DNA of 23,366 bases, taken from positions 1 through 23,366 of the IMG/VR virus record IMGVR_UViG_3300024346_000530; one strand, given 5' to 3'. Below, one piece after another: positions 14,287-19,976 of this stretch. The stretch is from a virus. The translations under genes were made by a program, and so were the position numbers. The stretch's first letter is position 1; each line of letters opens with the position of its first letter. The notes below the pieces were generated by a model. The model ran no database searches and was not told where the DNA came from. It saw only the letters and a program-made list of their open reading frames with translations.

Positions 14287-15883
14287 AAGAACGAGCTAAC
14301 GTAATTATGGCGTTAGTGCTCAAGATTGTTACAGCTACACTCACTGCATTCTGTAATGCTGAACGTGTTACTTTCAGTGGGTCAATTACCCCCATCTTAA
14401 TCAAGTCGCCATACTCTCTTGTCTTTATGTTTAGACCTTCTCCCGGACCTGCTCCATTAAGAGGATAATCATCTATAAGATTCAATCCTGCATTACTTAG
14501 TATTTGAAAGAATGGAGCTTTAAGAGCTTCGTTCATTATCATTCTTGCTGCAAAATGTTCTTCTGTCTCTCCTTCAAGACCATCTAAAAAACTTTCTTCA
14601 AAAAGAGCCTTTCCTGCACCCGGAAGAATCCCTTCCTCGAGTGCAGAACGTACTGCACAAACAGCATCATCGACTCTATCAAATAACTCTTTCTGTTCCA
14701 AATCTGTCTGTCCACCTACGAAAATTACCCCAATTCCACCCGTTAATGACGCTATTCTTTCTAAAATAAAGTCCTTATCGTGCTTCTTTATGGCGTTTTT
14801 ATGGGCATCCCATAGCTGATTTACCCTTTCTTCAATAGCTTTTTGGTCTAATCTAATGTCCGATTTGATGATAACGGTCTTATCCTTGCTAACAATTACC
14901 TTAGCCGCGTGCCCAAGGTCTCCGTAATTGATAATACTCAGGTCATCTCCGGTCTTTTCACTGAAGTATGTAGCGCCAACACTGATAGCGATGTCATACA
15001 TCAACTCGTGCTGCTTGTATCCGAAGCTCGGAGGGGGAACCGCGCATACTTTTATGTTTCCTTTGACAACATTTGCCGCCAAACTATTGATTAAGTTCTG
15101 ACCACAAGGAGAAATGATTAACAGTTTTTTTCCTTCTTGTACAATTGGTTTCAATATGTTCTCAATCTGAAGGATATTGGTAATCTCCATATCAGCAACC
15201 ATAATCATAACATCTTCAAAGACACATTCGTCTTTCTTAGAATCATTTATGAACATAGGACTCAAGTAACCTCTGTCGAATTTCAATCCTAACGTGGTCT
15301 CAGCATAGGTCTCATCGTTCTGACTCTTCTCTACTGTAACAATACCTGTCTTACCAACGTCTTTGTACACCTCTGAGATAATCTTCCCTATCTCTCTATC
15401 GTTATTTGCAGATATACTTGCAACATCTACCAACATCGCGCTTGTTACTCTTTTGCTTTTCTTCTTTAACTTATCCACCACCTTGTCGCTTAAGTCCACC
15501 AAGTTTCTCAATACCTCAGTACGATTTAAACCTGACTCTATGTGCTCAAGTCCACTCAACACAAATGCCTCAGTAAGCACAATAGCAGTTGTTGTACCAT
15601 CTCCGGCTGAGGTAGCAGTCTTCTCAGCTGCCTCCTTCATCATCTTAACCGCAAGGTTCTCACTTGGGTCCAATAAGTCGATTGATTTGGCAACAGTTAC
15701 ACCATCTTTGGTTACAGTGATACCGTGAGTATGGCTTGGGGATTCAATTAGCACAGGATTACCTCCCGGACCTAATGTACTCTTTACAGCTCTTGACATT
15801 TTTACAACACCACTGACTAATTTCTTTCTACCTACTTCTCCAAAACATAAATCCTTGGGAGAATAACCTTGATTTTCTAACAT
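14267..15883 (-). CDS. groEL: Chaperonin GroEL, phage-encoded
   Basis: A 538-residue group I chaperonin subunit that folds proteins in an ATP-driven chamber. Nucleotide-site motifs are intact: LGPGGN (37-42), KDG with D60 (hydrolysis, equivalent to E. coli D52), GDGTTTA (94-100, D95), and VDDAVCAVRSALEEGILPGAG with D406 (equivalent to D398). The apical domain has FDRGYLSP (202-209) and the region around 261-303 matches. It ends ARSYEVAQD with no Gly-Gly-Met tail, and PPPSFGYKQ replaces the usual KAPGFGDRR. The sequence is clearly divergent from host GroEL, so this is an established phage version rather than a recent copy. It starts at ATG 15881-15883 after AAAATCAAATCAA. Confidence 0.95.
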   Translation of the reverse strand: MLENQGYSPKDLCFGEVGRKKLVSGVVKMSRAVKSTLGPGGNPVLIESPSHTHGITVTKDGVTVAKSIDLLDPSENLAVKMMKEAAEKTATSAGDGTTTAIVLTEAFVLSGLEHIESGLNRTEVLRNLVDLSDKVVDKLKKKSKRVTSAMLVDVASISANNDREIGKIISEVYKDVGKTGIVTVEKSQNDETYAETTLGLKFDRGYLSPMFINDSKKDECVFEDVMIMVADMEITNILQIENILKPIVQEGKKLLIISPCGQNLINSLAANVVKGNIKVCAVPPPSFGYKQHELMYDIAISVGATYFSEKTGDDLSIINYGDLGHAAKVIVSKDKTVIIKSDIRLDQKAIEERVNQLWDAHKNAIKKHDKDFILERIASLTGGIGVIFVGGQTDLEQKELFDRVDDAVCAVRSALEEGILPGAGKALFEESFLDGLEGETEEHFAARMIMNEALKAPFFQILSNAGLNLIDDYPLNGAGPGEGLNIKTREYGDLIKMGVIDPLKVTRSALQNAVSVAVTILSTNAIITLARSYEVAQD

Positions 15884-15908
15884 TTGATTTGATTTTTAAT
15901 TATTACTT

Positions 15909-15916
15909 GCAAATAT
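15909..15916 (-). promoter_or_regulatory. -7 box TATATTTG of the groEL operon
   Basis: Exact TAnnTTTG on the minus strand, 25 bases before the groEL ATG, giving a short leader. No TTG at the usual spacing; the region upstream is AT-rich. The heat-shock inverted repeat of bacterial groE genes (CIRCE) is not seen. Confidence 0.5.
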
Positions 15917-16051
15917 AATACAATAAATTCTAATTAAGCCCTCTTTTGAAAAAAAGATGCGATAGCAAAACAATAATTATGTACAAAACTACCAATATTA
16001 TAATAGCGTTGTTGTTATTTGGTTGTTGGTCCGAAGTTGTCATCGTGTCGA

Positions 16052-16234
16052 ATGTCGATTTTATGTTTTCCCTACTCTCTCTTAGAAAATACTATACTAC
16101 TACTATTTTTTTGACTATAAAACTTACTCTTTTTTGACATTATCGACATTAAAAGAATAAAGTATTAATAATCAATTAGTTATAAAAATTAAGTTGTCGC
16201 AAAAACAACAGAAAATATAACCGGTTATGTCGAT
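16052..16234. repeat. Three ATGTCGAT octamers and a palindrome upstream of groEL
   Basis: The stretch 15917-16245 between groEL and the next gene has no convincing gene. It carries ATGTCGAT at 16052-16059 and 16227-16234 and its reverse complement at 16142-16149, about 85-90 bp apart. The last copy abuts a perfect 12-bp palindrome ATAACCGGTTAT (16217-16228). Protein-binding sites for control of groEL or for replication are possible. Confidence 0.4.
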
Positions 16235-16245
16235 TAATAATAAAA

Positions 16246-16276
16246 AGAAACCCACATTTAAAAATGCAGGCTTTCT
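16246..16276 (-). terminator. Intrinsic terminator after the 77-residue gene
   Basis: An imperfect hairpin pairs AGAAA (16246-16250) with TTTCT (16272-16276), CC with GG, and CATT with AATG. On the minus strand it is followed by a T-rich run (TTTTTATTATT). It closes the monocistronic 16291-16524 transcript and insulates groEL. Confidence 0.6.
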
Positions 16277-16290
16277 TTCTTGGGTTTTGA

Positions 16291-16524
16291 CTAATCACAC
16301 TCTCCCATCTCAGACATCATTTCTCCCATAGCAGTTCCTCTTGCTACAATAGAAATCTTCTCAGCAGTCTTCATAGCTTTCTTTACTTGAGCCGCCTGTG
16401 CAATACCACTCTGTCCATCAGGTCTGTTGTTAATCAACATACCATCTTTAATAGTTAAACCATCAAAAGACCCTACGTTCTTCTGTTGGTAAATACTGTT
16501 TCTTAAATTTAAAGGTTGTTTCAT
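16291..16524 (-). CDS. Hypothetical protein (77 aa), monocistronic
   Basis: Begins MKQPLNLRNSIYQQKNVG and ends GTAMGEMMSEMGECD. A helix with AAQVKKAMKTAEKISIVARG lies in the second half. Not recognised. An upstream TTG could extend it by 9 residues but would lie inside the promoter box at 16549-16556, so the ATG at 16522-16524 is preferred. With its own promoter and terminator it is a stand-alone unit at the edge of the divergent switch region. Confidence 0.7.
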   Translation of the reverse strand: MKQPLNLRNSIYQQKNVGSFDGLTIKDGMLINNRPDGQSGIAQAAQVKKAMKTAEKISIVARGTAMGEMMSEMGECD

Positions 16525-16548
16525 CTTATACGTATTTAAAGTGAGCAA

Positions 16549-16556
16549 CAAAGATA
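16549..16556 (-). promoter_or_regulatory. -7 box TATCTTTG for the 77-residue gene
   Basis: Exact TAnnTTTG on the minus strand, 24 bases before the chosen ATG. No TTG at normal spacing. The sequence upstream of it leads into the GT-rich repeat field. Confidence 0.5.
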
Positions 16557-16692
16557 GTGAATTTTATTAGGTGGGTGTAGTGTTTGGGTAGTACATAGGT
16601 TTGGCGTTGAGGTACCCCAACCGGAAGTCGTTTTATTTTTGATGGGGGGGGTTGTTGTTTGAAATTCCCTTTGCCGTTTTTTTGGCTTTTTT

Positions 16693-16889
16693 GGTTCTGC
16701 CGTTGGTTCGGTTCGGTTCGTTGGTTCTGCCGTTGGTTCTGCCGTTGGTTCGTGGTTCGTGGTTCGTGGTTCGTGGTTCGTGGTTCGTGTTGGTTCTGCC
16801 GTTGGTTCTATTCTATTCTATTCGGTTCTATTCTATTCTATTCGGTTCGGTTCTGCCGTTGGTTCGTGGTTCTGCCGTTGGTTCGGTTC
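16693..16889. repeat. GT-rich tandem repeat field built on GGTTC
   Basis: About 200 bp almost free of A outside the TTCTA part on the plus strand, made of mixed units starting GGTTC. There are six copies of GGTTCTGCCGTT, six perfect head-to-tail copies of the 7-mer GGTTCGT (16747-16788) and two copies of a 20-bp unit GGTTCTATTCTATTCTATTC (16804-16843). A run of eight Gs lies just upstream (16644-16651). The regular GG spacing could form two-layer G-quadruplexes. It lies between divergent promoters. The open frames through it give only repeat peptides, so I treat it as non-coding. Confidence 0.85.
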
Positions 16890-16903
16890 ATTCCAACGCA
16901 AAA

Positions 16904-16943
16904 AACCCTATTAAAAACCTTTGCGAACCCTATTAAACAAAGG
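16904..16943 (+). repeat. Direct repeat AACCCTATTAAA x2 with CCTTTG/CAAAGG inverted repeat
   Basis: AACCCTATTAAA occurs at 16904-16915 and 16926-16937, exactly 22 bp (two helical turns) apart. CCTTTG (16918-16923) pairs with CAAAGG (16938-16943). The arrangement resembles iterons or operator pairs beside the GT-rich field. Confidence 0.5.
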
Positions 16944-17037
16944 ATAAACACGCAAATACTATTTAGAACCATTATAAACTACATTTTTTTTACTTTGTAA
17001 CTCCTTGATAATCAACGCTTTACAAAATAATTTCAAA

Positions 17038-17087
17038 ATAATGTATTATTTTTGTAATTTATTTGTAATAATGTACTATATTTGTAA
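17038..17087 (+). promoter_or_regulatory. Duplicated promoter box, 20-bp direct repeat at 30-bp spacing
   Basis: ATAATGTATTATTTTTGTAA (17038-17057) and ATAATGTACTATATTTGTAA (17068-17087) match at 18 of 20 bases and are offset by exactly 30 bp. Each contains a TAnnTTTG box (17047-17054 and 17077-17084). The second has a TTG 22 bases upstream (17052-17054), within flavobacterial spacing. It probably drives the 122-residue gene rightward; the repeat may also be a binding site for a regulator on one DNA face. Confidence 0.65.
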
Positions 17088-17168
17088 AAGAATTGTAAGG
17101 GAAACGAGCAATTTCAGGCATATTGCCGACCTAACTCGCTGAAAATCAGCAAATTAAATTAAAATGTT
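17088..17168 (+). promoter_or_regulatory. Hairpin-containing leader before the 122-residue gene
   Basis: The leader of about 80 bases can form GCAAT/ATTGC (around 17109-17127) and GCTGA-AAA-TCAGC (just before the A-rich start region). It has no U-tract, so it is not a terminator. A translation-control or RNA-stability role is possible. Confidence 0.35.
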
Positions 17169-17537
17169 ATGATTAAAAATGTAAAAGTTACCGAAAATGC
17201 TACAAAAGTAGTTAGATTATCATTAGTAGATAGAAAAGCTATCTTAACAAGTAAAGAGAACAAAAGCACTTTTGATTTTGTTAAACTCGCAAATGTAACG
17301 GACAAACTCGAAAATAAAACGGCATCGAGAGTTTACAAAAATTGTATTTCAAGTCCTGAAATTAAGAACATTTTAGGCACAAGCAAAATTCCAACCTTTG
17401 CCGAATTTTTGACAAAGTTACCTATTAAGCCCCATTATTCAAATTGGGTTGGTTTCTTAACCTTTGCGAAATTCAATGTTAAGGCAAATTTAGCCGTAAA
17501 AATTGCAAAGCAAAACAAAAAAGAGGCTAAAAAATAG
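17169..17537 (+). CDS. Small basic hypothetical protein (122 aa), first rightward gene
   Basis: Lysine-rich (ends KIAKQNKKEAKK), with short strands at the N-terminus (VKVTENATKVVRLSLVDRK) and helices later. No family recognised. The strongest promoter signal in the window lies directly upstream, and the gene is set apart from the rightward operon by about 660 bp. It could be an early protein acting on host or phage nucleic acid; that is inference from charge and position. Its stop codon lies inside a hairpin. Confidence 0.75.
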   Translation: MIKNVKVTENATKVVRLSLVDRKAILTSKENKSTFDFVKLANVTDKLENKTASRVYKNCISSPEIKNILGTSKIPTFAEFLTKLPIKPHYSNWVGFLTFAKFNVKANLAVKIAKQNKKEAKK

Positions 17538-17540
17538 CCT
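17517..17540 (-). terminator. Hairpin AGGCTA-A5-TAGCCT with U-tract on the minus side
   Basis: A perfect 6-bp stem (17524-17529 with 17535-17540) is followed, when read on the minus strand, by six Ts (17517-17522) and more T-rich sequence. This fits termination of a leftward transcript coming from 17.5-18.0 kb. In the plus direction it covers the stop codon of the 122-residue gene and lacks a good U-tract. Confidence 0.5.
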
Positions 17541-18020
17541 ATTTAGAACCATTCTAAATAAGGGGTGTGCGTGTGCCTTGCAAATAGCGAAAATTTGCAC
17601 CCCTCAAAATAAGGTATGTAATACACTAAATACAATTTGCCGAAATGGTATGAGCGAAATGCTTATAAATTGTAATAACGTGCAAAAATTACGGACATAG
17701 CGAGAGTACAAAGAAAATTTGCCTCAATGGGAATATATTGTATATTAAATAAATTAGCACTTTATTTATTCGCTTATGATAATAAAAAATGTATTAAGCA
17801 GGACTAACAAACTTGTTTACAAATGTAAATTATAGCAATTTACGTACGTGGTTTTTTTGTACATTTTTTGTCCATAGGGTTACACGTGTAAAGTATAAAG
17901 ACTACACAAAAGAGGTAACACATAAGGGTACGTATATAAATAGACGTGATTGACCTTTATAGTAGAAAAGCCAAACAAGGCAAAAATGTATTTACAAATG
18001 TAAACAAAGATAGACAAACC
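17541..18020 (+). ncRNA. Candidate non-coding RNA or long 3' UTR rich in hairpins
   Basis: About 480 bases without a credible gene, ending at a strong terminator. The clearest element is a three-way junction at 17631-17674: an 8-bp closing stem TACAATTT/AAATTGTA holds two hairpins, GCC-GAAAT-GGT and TGAGC-GAAAT-GCTTA, with identical GAAAT loops. Upstream, GCAAAT/ATTTGC nested in GGGGT/ACCCC forms another hairpin (about 17562-17604). Downstream, TAAATAAA/TTTATTTA pairs (17746-17768) and GTAAAT/ATTTAC pairs (17825-17843). AT-rich DNA gives chance hairpins, so only the three-way junction and terminator weigh much. A leftward transcript is also possible. Confidence 0.4.
17816..18004. promoter_or_regulatory. 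Three operator-like palindromes nTTACAnnTGTAAA
   Basis: TTTACAAATGTAAA occurs identically at 17816-17829 and 17991-18004, and GTTACACGTGTAAA at 17879-17892 (core TTACACGTGTAA is a perfect 12-bp palindrome). They share the half-site TTACA/TGTAA, as expected for a dimeric repressor. The two identical copies also contain TACATTTG on the minus strand, a -7 box, so they may instead mark leftward promoters. The last copy lies 17 bp before the terminator. Confidence 0.5.
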
Positions 18021-18048
18021 AAGCCACTTCAATCGAGGTGGCTTTTTT
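18021..18048 (+). terminator. Strong intrinsic terminator
   Basis: AAGCCACTTC (18021-18030) pairs with GAGGTGGCTT (18035-18044) over 10 bp including one G-T pair, with an AATC loop. It is followed by a T6 run (18043-18048). It ends rightward transcription before the tRNA-like element and the downstream operon. Confidence 0.85.
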
Positions 18049-18116
18049 ATATACAACTAAGTGAATGAGTTCCTTAAAACTTGTGGCGAAATCCCACGAA
18101 AATAAGGTGGAATTAT

Positions 18117-18166
18117 TGCATAGCTATTGGAGTAGTTTATGAGGTTCAATCCCTCACTATGCACAA
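18117..18166 (+). ncRNA. tRNA-like fold without an anticodon arm
   Basis: A 7-bp acceptor-type stem TGCATAG/CTATGCA (18117-18123 with 18157-18163) encloses a D-arm-like hairpin CTA-TTGGAG-TAG (18124-18135, loop with the invariant GG), a 4-base linker TTTA where the anticodon arm would be, and a canonical T-arm TGAGG-TTCAATC-CCTCA (18140-18156). The T-loop fits the tRNA consensus. The 3' end reads A-CAA rather than CCA. It may be a tRNA remnant with a deleted arm, a processing signal for RNase P, or a tRNA mimic. Just upstream, CCAC (18094-18097) can pair with GTGG on either side (18083-18086 or 18107-18110). Confidence 0.55.
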
Positions 18167-18197
18167 CGTAATATTGCGTTAATCAAAATCAAATCAA

Positions 18198-18377
18198 ATG
18201 AGAAATCGAATTAAAGTAAAGGTCAATGTGCAAGATGCCATTGAGCAAATCGAATGTGAAATCAAATCATATTCAAAAGCAATTAAGGCAGTAATGTTAT
18301 TGCACGAGGTTGCGTATCAAGATGCGAAAAGAATTTTAGAAAGAAGATTAACTAACCGATTATCATTTAAAAACTAA
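18198..18377 (+). CDS. Hypothetical helical protein (59 aa)
   Basis: Begins MRNRIKVKVNVQDAIEQIE and ends RRLTNRLSFKN. Mostly one long helix. Not recognised. The start is preceded by AAAATCAAATCAA, identical to the leaders of groEL and the gene at 3655. It is the first gene of the rightward chain; no clear promoter box is seen between the terminator at 18048 and this start. Confidence 0.65.
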   Translation: MRNRIKVKVNVQDAIEQIECEIKSYSKAIKAVMLLHEVAYQDAKRILERRLTNRLSFKN

Positions 18378-18382
18378 TTAAG

Positions 18383-18454
18383 ATGGCAAAGTTAGTATGG
18401 AGTTTTATCAGTTTGAAATTATTCGGCAATCAAAAAAATGTATTTAAAGTATGA
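18383..18454 (+). CDS. Possible 23-residue peptide
   Basis: Reads MAKLVWSFISLKLFGNQKN and then VFKV. It starts 5 bases after the previous stop, and its TGA overlaps the next ATG (ATGA), as for other genes here. A short hydrophobic peptide; it may be only a coupling leader for the next gene. Confidence 0.35.
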   Translation: MAKLVWSFISLKLFGNQKNVFKV

Positions 18455-18594
18455 GAAACGCAATCAATTTTATAGTGGCGTCAATAATTTTATTGGCGAA
18501 CAACGACAGAACCTTTACAATAGGGTTGGTGTTTTTAGTAGTGTTCAATATCGTGGTGTCAATGGCTAAAAAGTATAACGAAACATTCAAGTAG
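18451..18594 (+). CDS. Small membrane protein (47 aa)
   Basis: Two hydrophobic segments (about residues 5-16 and 22-39) with a polar NNDR turn, then a basic end (AKKYNETFK). Not recognised. Tight spacing on both sides (ATGA upstream, one base to the next ATG) supports translation. Confidence 0.55.
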   Translation: MRNAINFIVASIILLANNDRTFTIGLVFLVVFNIVVSMAKKYNETFK

Positions 18595-18595
18595 T

Positions 18596-18751
18596 ATGCG
18601 AACAGAGATAACAGATATATCAAAGTGGTTGTATATGTATAACAATCCAAAGAGCGAACACGAATTTAATAGAGCGTTCGCTCATCTTAAAAAAGTCCAC
18701 GATAAGTATGGCACAATAGACTTAAGTATAATCAAACAATTAATCAAATGA
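18596..18751 (+). CDS. Hypothetical small protein (51 aa)
   Basis: Helical, with aromatic patches (ISKWLYMYNNPKSEHEFNRA). Not recognised. Its TGA overlaps the start of the following lipoprotein gene (ATGA). Confidence 0.6.
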   Translation: MRTEITDISKWLYMYNNPKSEHEFNRAFAHLKKVHDKYGTIDLSIIKQLIK

Positions 18752-18876
18752 AAAATTCAAAATCGTATGCAGTTTTAGTTATCTACATTATTTTATTAAC
18801 CTCAATGCTCGTATCAAGTTGCGCATCAAGATGCAAACAACAGAGAAGGTATTGGTCAACACATAGAGCAGTATAG
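18748..18876 (+). CDS. Tiny predicted lipoprotein (42 aa)
   Basis: A basic start, a hydrophobic stretch (YAVLVIYIILLTSMLVSSC) and a lipobox-like VSSC, then a short basic tail with a second cysteine (ASRCKQQRRYW). It would be lipid-anchored at the cell surface or periplasm. A role such as blocking rival phages or sensing the envelope is imaginable but not shown. It starts within an ATGA overlap. Confidence 0.6.
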   Translation: MKNSKSYAVLVIYIILLTSMLVSSCASRCKQQRRYWSTHRAV

Positions 18877-18878
18877 TT

Positions 18879-19106
18879 ATGGCACTTTACGAAATAGTTA
18901 TGGGTAATCGTTCGGGAGATACGAATTACTCAAGATTAATATTATCAAATGAACCTTTAGATGAGGAAAATATAGATAGTGTATTACATATAGACAGAAG
19001 TTATGGCGAATATGTTTTATCAGTAAGTATAGCTACAGTATCTATAAACTCTTGGGACGAAGAAGAAGAAAAAGAATTAATTAATATTAGAAAACAATTA
19101 TTATAG
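18879..19106 (+). CDS. Hypothetical acidic protein (75 aa)
   Basis: Begins MALYEIVMGNRSGDTNYSRL; acidic, with a strand pattern in YGEYVLSVSIATVSI and a charged helix DEEEEKELINIRKQ at the end. Not recognised. It starts two bases after the previous stop (TAGTTATG). Confidence 0.65.
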   Translation: MALYEIVMGNRSGDTNYSRLILSNEPLDEENIDSVLHIDRSYGEYVLSVSIATVSINSWDEEEEKELINIRKQLL

Positions 19107-19108
19107 TT

Positions 19109-19423
19109 ATGGAAAAAGTATATCAAATTAATATGTACGAACACGATGGGTGCGATGGTTATGATTGCAGAACATTGGGCATATTTACAAATGAAGACAT
19201 AGCAAAGGGTATCGTTATTAAGTTCGAGAAGGACTTGGAAGACAAGCTATGTGAGTTGTATGCAGAAGAAGAATTGTACGAAGGCAACAAAAAATATGTA
19301 TATAACAATGGAGCATTTATTTGTATGAACCCTGACTTCTTATCAATAGAGGGAGAGATACGAGAGCTTCAAAGAACATCATACGAGATACGAGAAATTA
19401 TTATCAATCAATTATTTAATTAA
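19109..19423 (+). CDS. Hypothetical acidic protein (104 aa)
   Basis: Begins MEKVYQINMYEHDGCDGYDC. The pattern resembles small phage proteins with a strand, a helix (NEDIAKGIVIKFEKDLEDK), a hairpin (KYVYNNGAFI) and a C-terminal helix. Four cysteines lie in the first two thirds. Not recognised. The same TAGTTATG junction sits upstream. Confidence 0.65.
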   Translation: MEKVYQINMYEHDGCDGYDCRTLGIFTNEDIAKGIVIKFEKDLEDKLCELYAEEELYEGNKKYVYNNGAFICMNPDFLSIEGEIRELQRTSYEIREIIINQLFN

Positions 19424-19425
19424 CT

Positions 19426-19755
19426 ATGAACACACAAAACTTTTTAGATGCGTTAGACAAATTAACTTTTGTCAAGTACGAAGACAAGACCCTGCATACG
19501 GCAGAGGGTTTTGAGATTAGCTATTCGCTTGAATTAATAGGTGTAACAATGCCGAATATGCCAATACAATTTCTCCTTAAAGTAAGGAAGGACAATACCC
19601 ACGTTGAGACTTGGGGTTGTGATGGCAATGAAAGTGTAGTGTTGGCAGTAAAGTGGTGGCAAAAAAAGGAATGGGATATTTACTTAGCTGACAATGAGAG
19701 CGAGGACGAAAAAAGAAAAGAATTGAAGAAAGAATTTAAACAACTAACGCAATGA
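19426..19755 (+). CDS. Hypothetical protein (109 aa)
   Basis: Begins MNTQNFLDALDKLTFVKYED. A beta-rich middle (SYSLELIGVTMPNMPIQFLL) and a highly charged helical C-terminus (NESEDEKRKELKKEFKQ). Not recognised. Its end overlaps the next start by four bases (ATGA). Confidence 0.65.
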   Translation: MNTQNFLDALDKLTFVKYEDKTLHTAEGFEISYSLELIGVTMPNMPIQFLLKVRKDNTHVETWGCDGNESVVLAVKWWQKKEWDIYLADNESEDEKRKELKKEFKQLTQ

Positions 19756-19964
19756 CAGACATTAGACATTATTCAGACCAAGAACTTAGCTTATTGTTTC
19801 TAAACGATGAGGGATTGTACAAAGAATTAATGAGAGCAGTGAGAAGAACTGACTTTACTATTGTAAAGGAACTGTGTGATGAATTATTCATATACACTGA
19901 AGACCAATTAGAAGATTTGGCAGACACATTTAACGATGAATTAATAGAGTACGAACAAGAATAA
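19752..19964 (+). CDS. Hypothetical acidic helical protein (70 aa)
   Basis: Begins MTDIRHYSDQELSLLFLNDE and has a second helix EDQLEDLADTFNDELIEYEQ. All-helical and very acidic. It could be a small binding protein; function unknown. Coupled to the previous gene by ATGA. Confidence 0.65.
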   Translation: MTDIRHYSDQELSLLFLNDEGLYKELMRAVRRTDFTIVKELCDELFIYTEDQLEDLADTFNDELIEYEQE

Positions 19965-19976
19965 AACTATCACACT

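Larger units (their letters stand above)
16959..17553 (+). repeat. CTATTTAGAACCATT direct repeats flanking the 122-residue gene
   Basis: The 15-mer CTATTTAGAACCATT is present at 16959-16973 and 17539-17553, with TAAA after the next base in both. They bracket the tandem promoter and the gene at 17169-17537. The downstream copy forms a 9-bp hairpin (TATTTAGAA/TTCTAAATA, loop CCA); the upstream copy is less perfect. It may mark a mobile cassette or duplicated processing or binding sites. Confidence 0.5.

Noticed and set aside
15946-16137. Plus-strand frame with a lipoprotein-like start (LLLFGC)
   Set aside because: The rest of the frame is low-complexity hydrophobic and AT-driven, with no neighbours in the same direction and no promoter box; too weak to list as a gene.
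16693-16889. CRISPR array
   Set aside because: Repeats are 7-20 bp, contiguous and without unique spacers, and no cas genes are present.
16652-17000. Two overlapping open frames through the GGTTC repeats
   Set aside because: They encode only repeat peptides (such as FCRWF and VVRGSW), appear in two frames at once because the repeats lack stops, and have no gene-like features.
17503-17700. Plus-strand frame of 65 residues after the 122-residue gene
   Set aside because: It runs through the hairpins and three-way junction, overlaps the previous gene in another frame, and has a cysteine-rich random look.
18061-18116. Riboswitch before the rightward operon
   Set aside because: The alternative CCAC/GTGG pairings are only 4 bp and match no known aptamer; noted in the tRNA-like entry but not called.
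18117-18166. Prophage attachment site (attP) copying a tRNA 3' end
   Set aside because: No integrase in the window, and the element contains both acceptor halves and a D-arm-like hairpin, which an attP copy of a 3' end would not need.
18444-18650. Minus-strand hydrophobic frame
   Set aside because: It is the antisense shadow of two plus-strand small genes that have consistent ATGA coupling.
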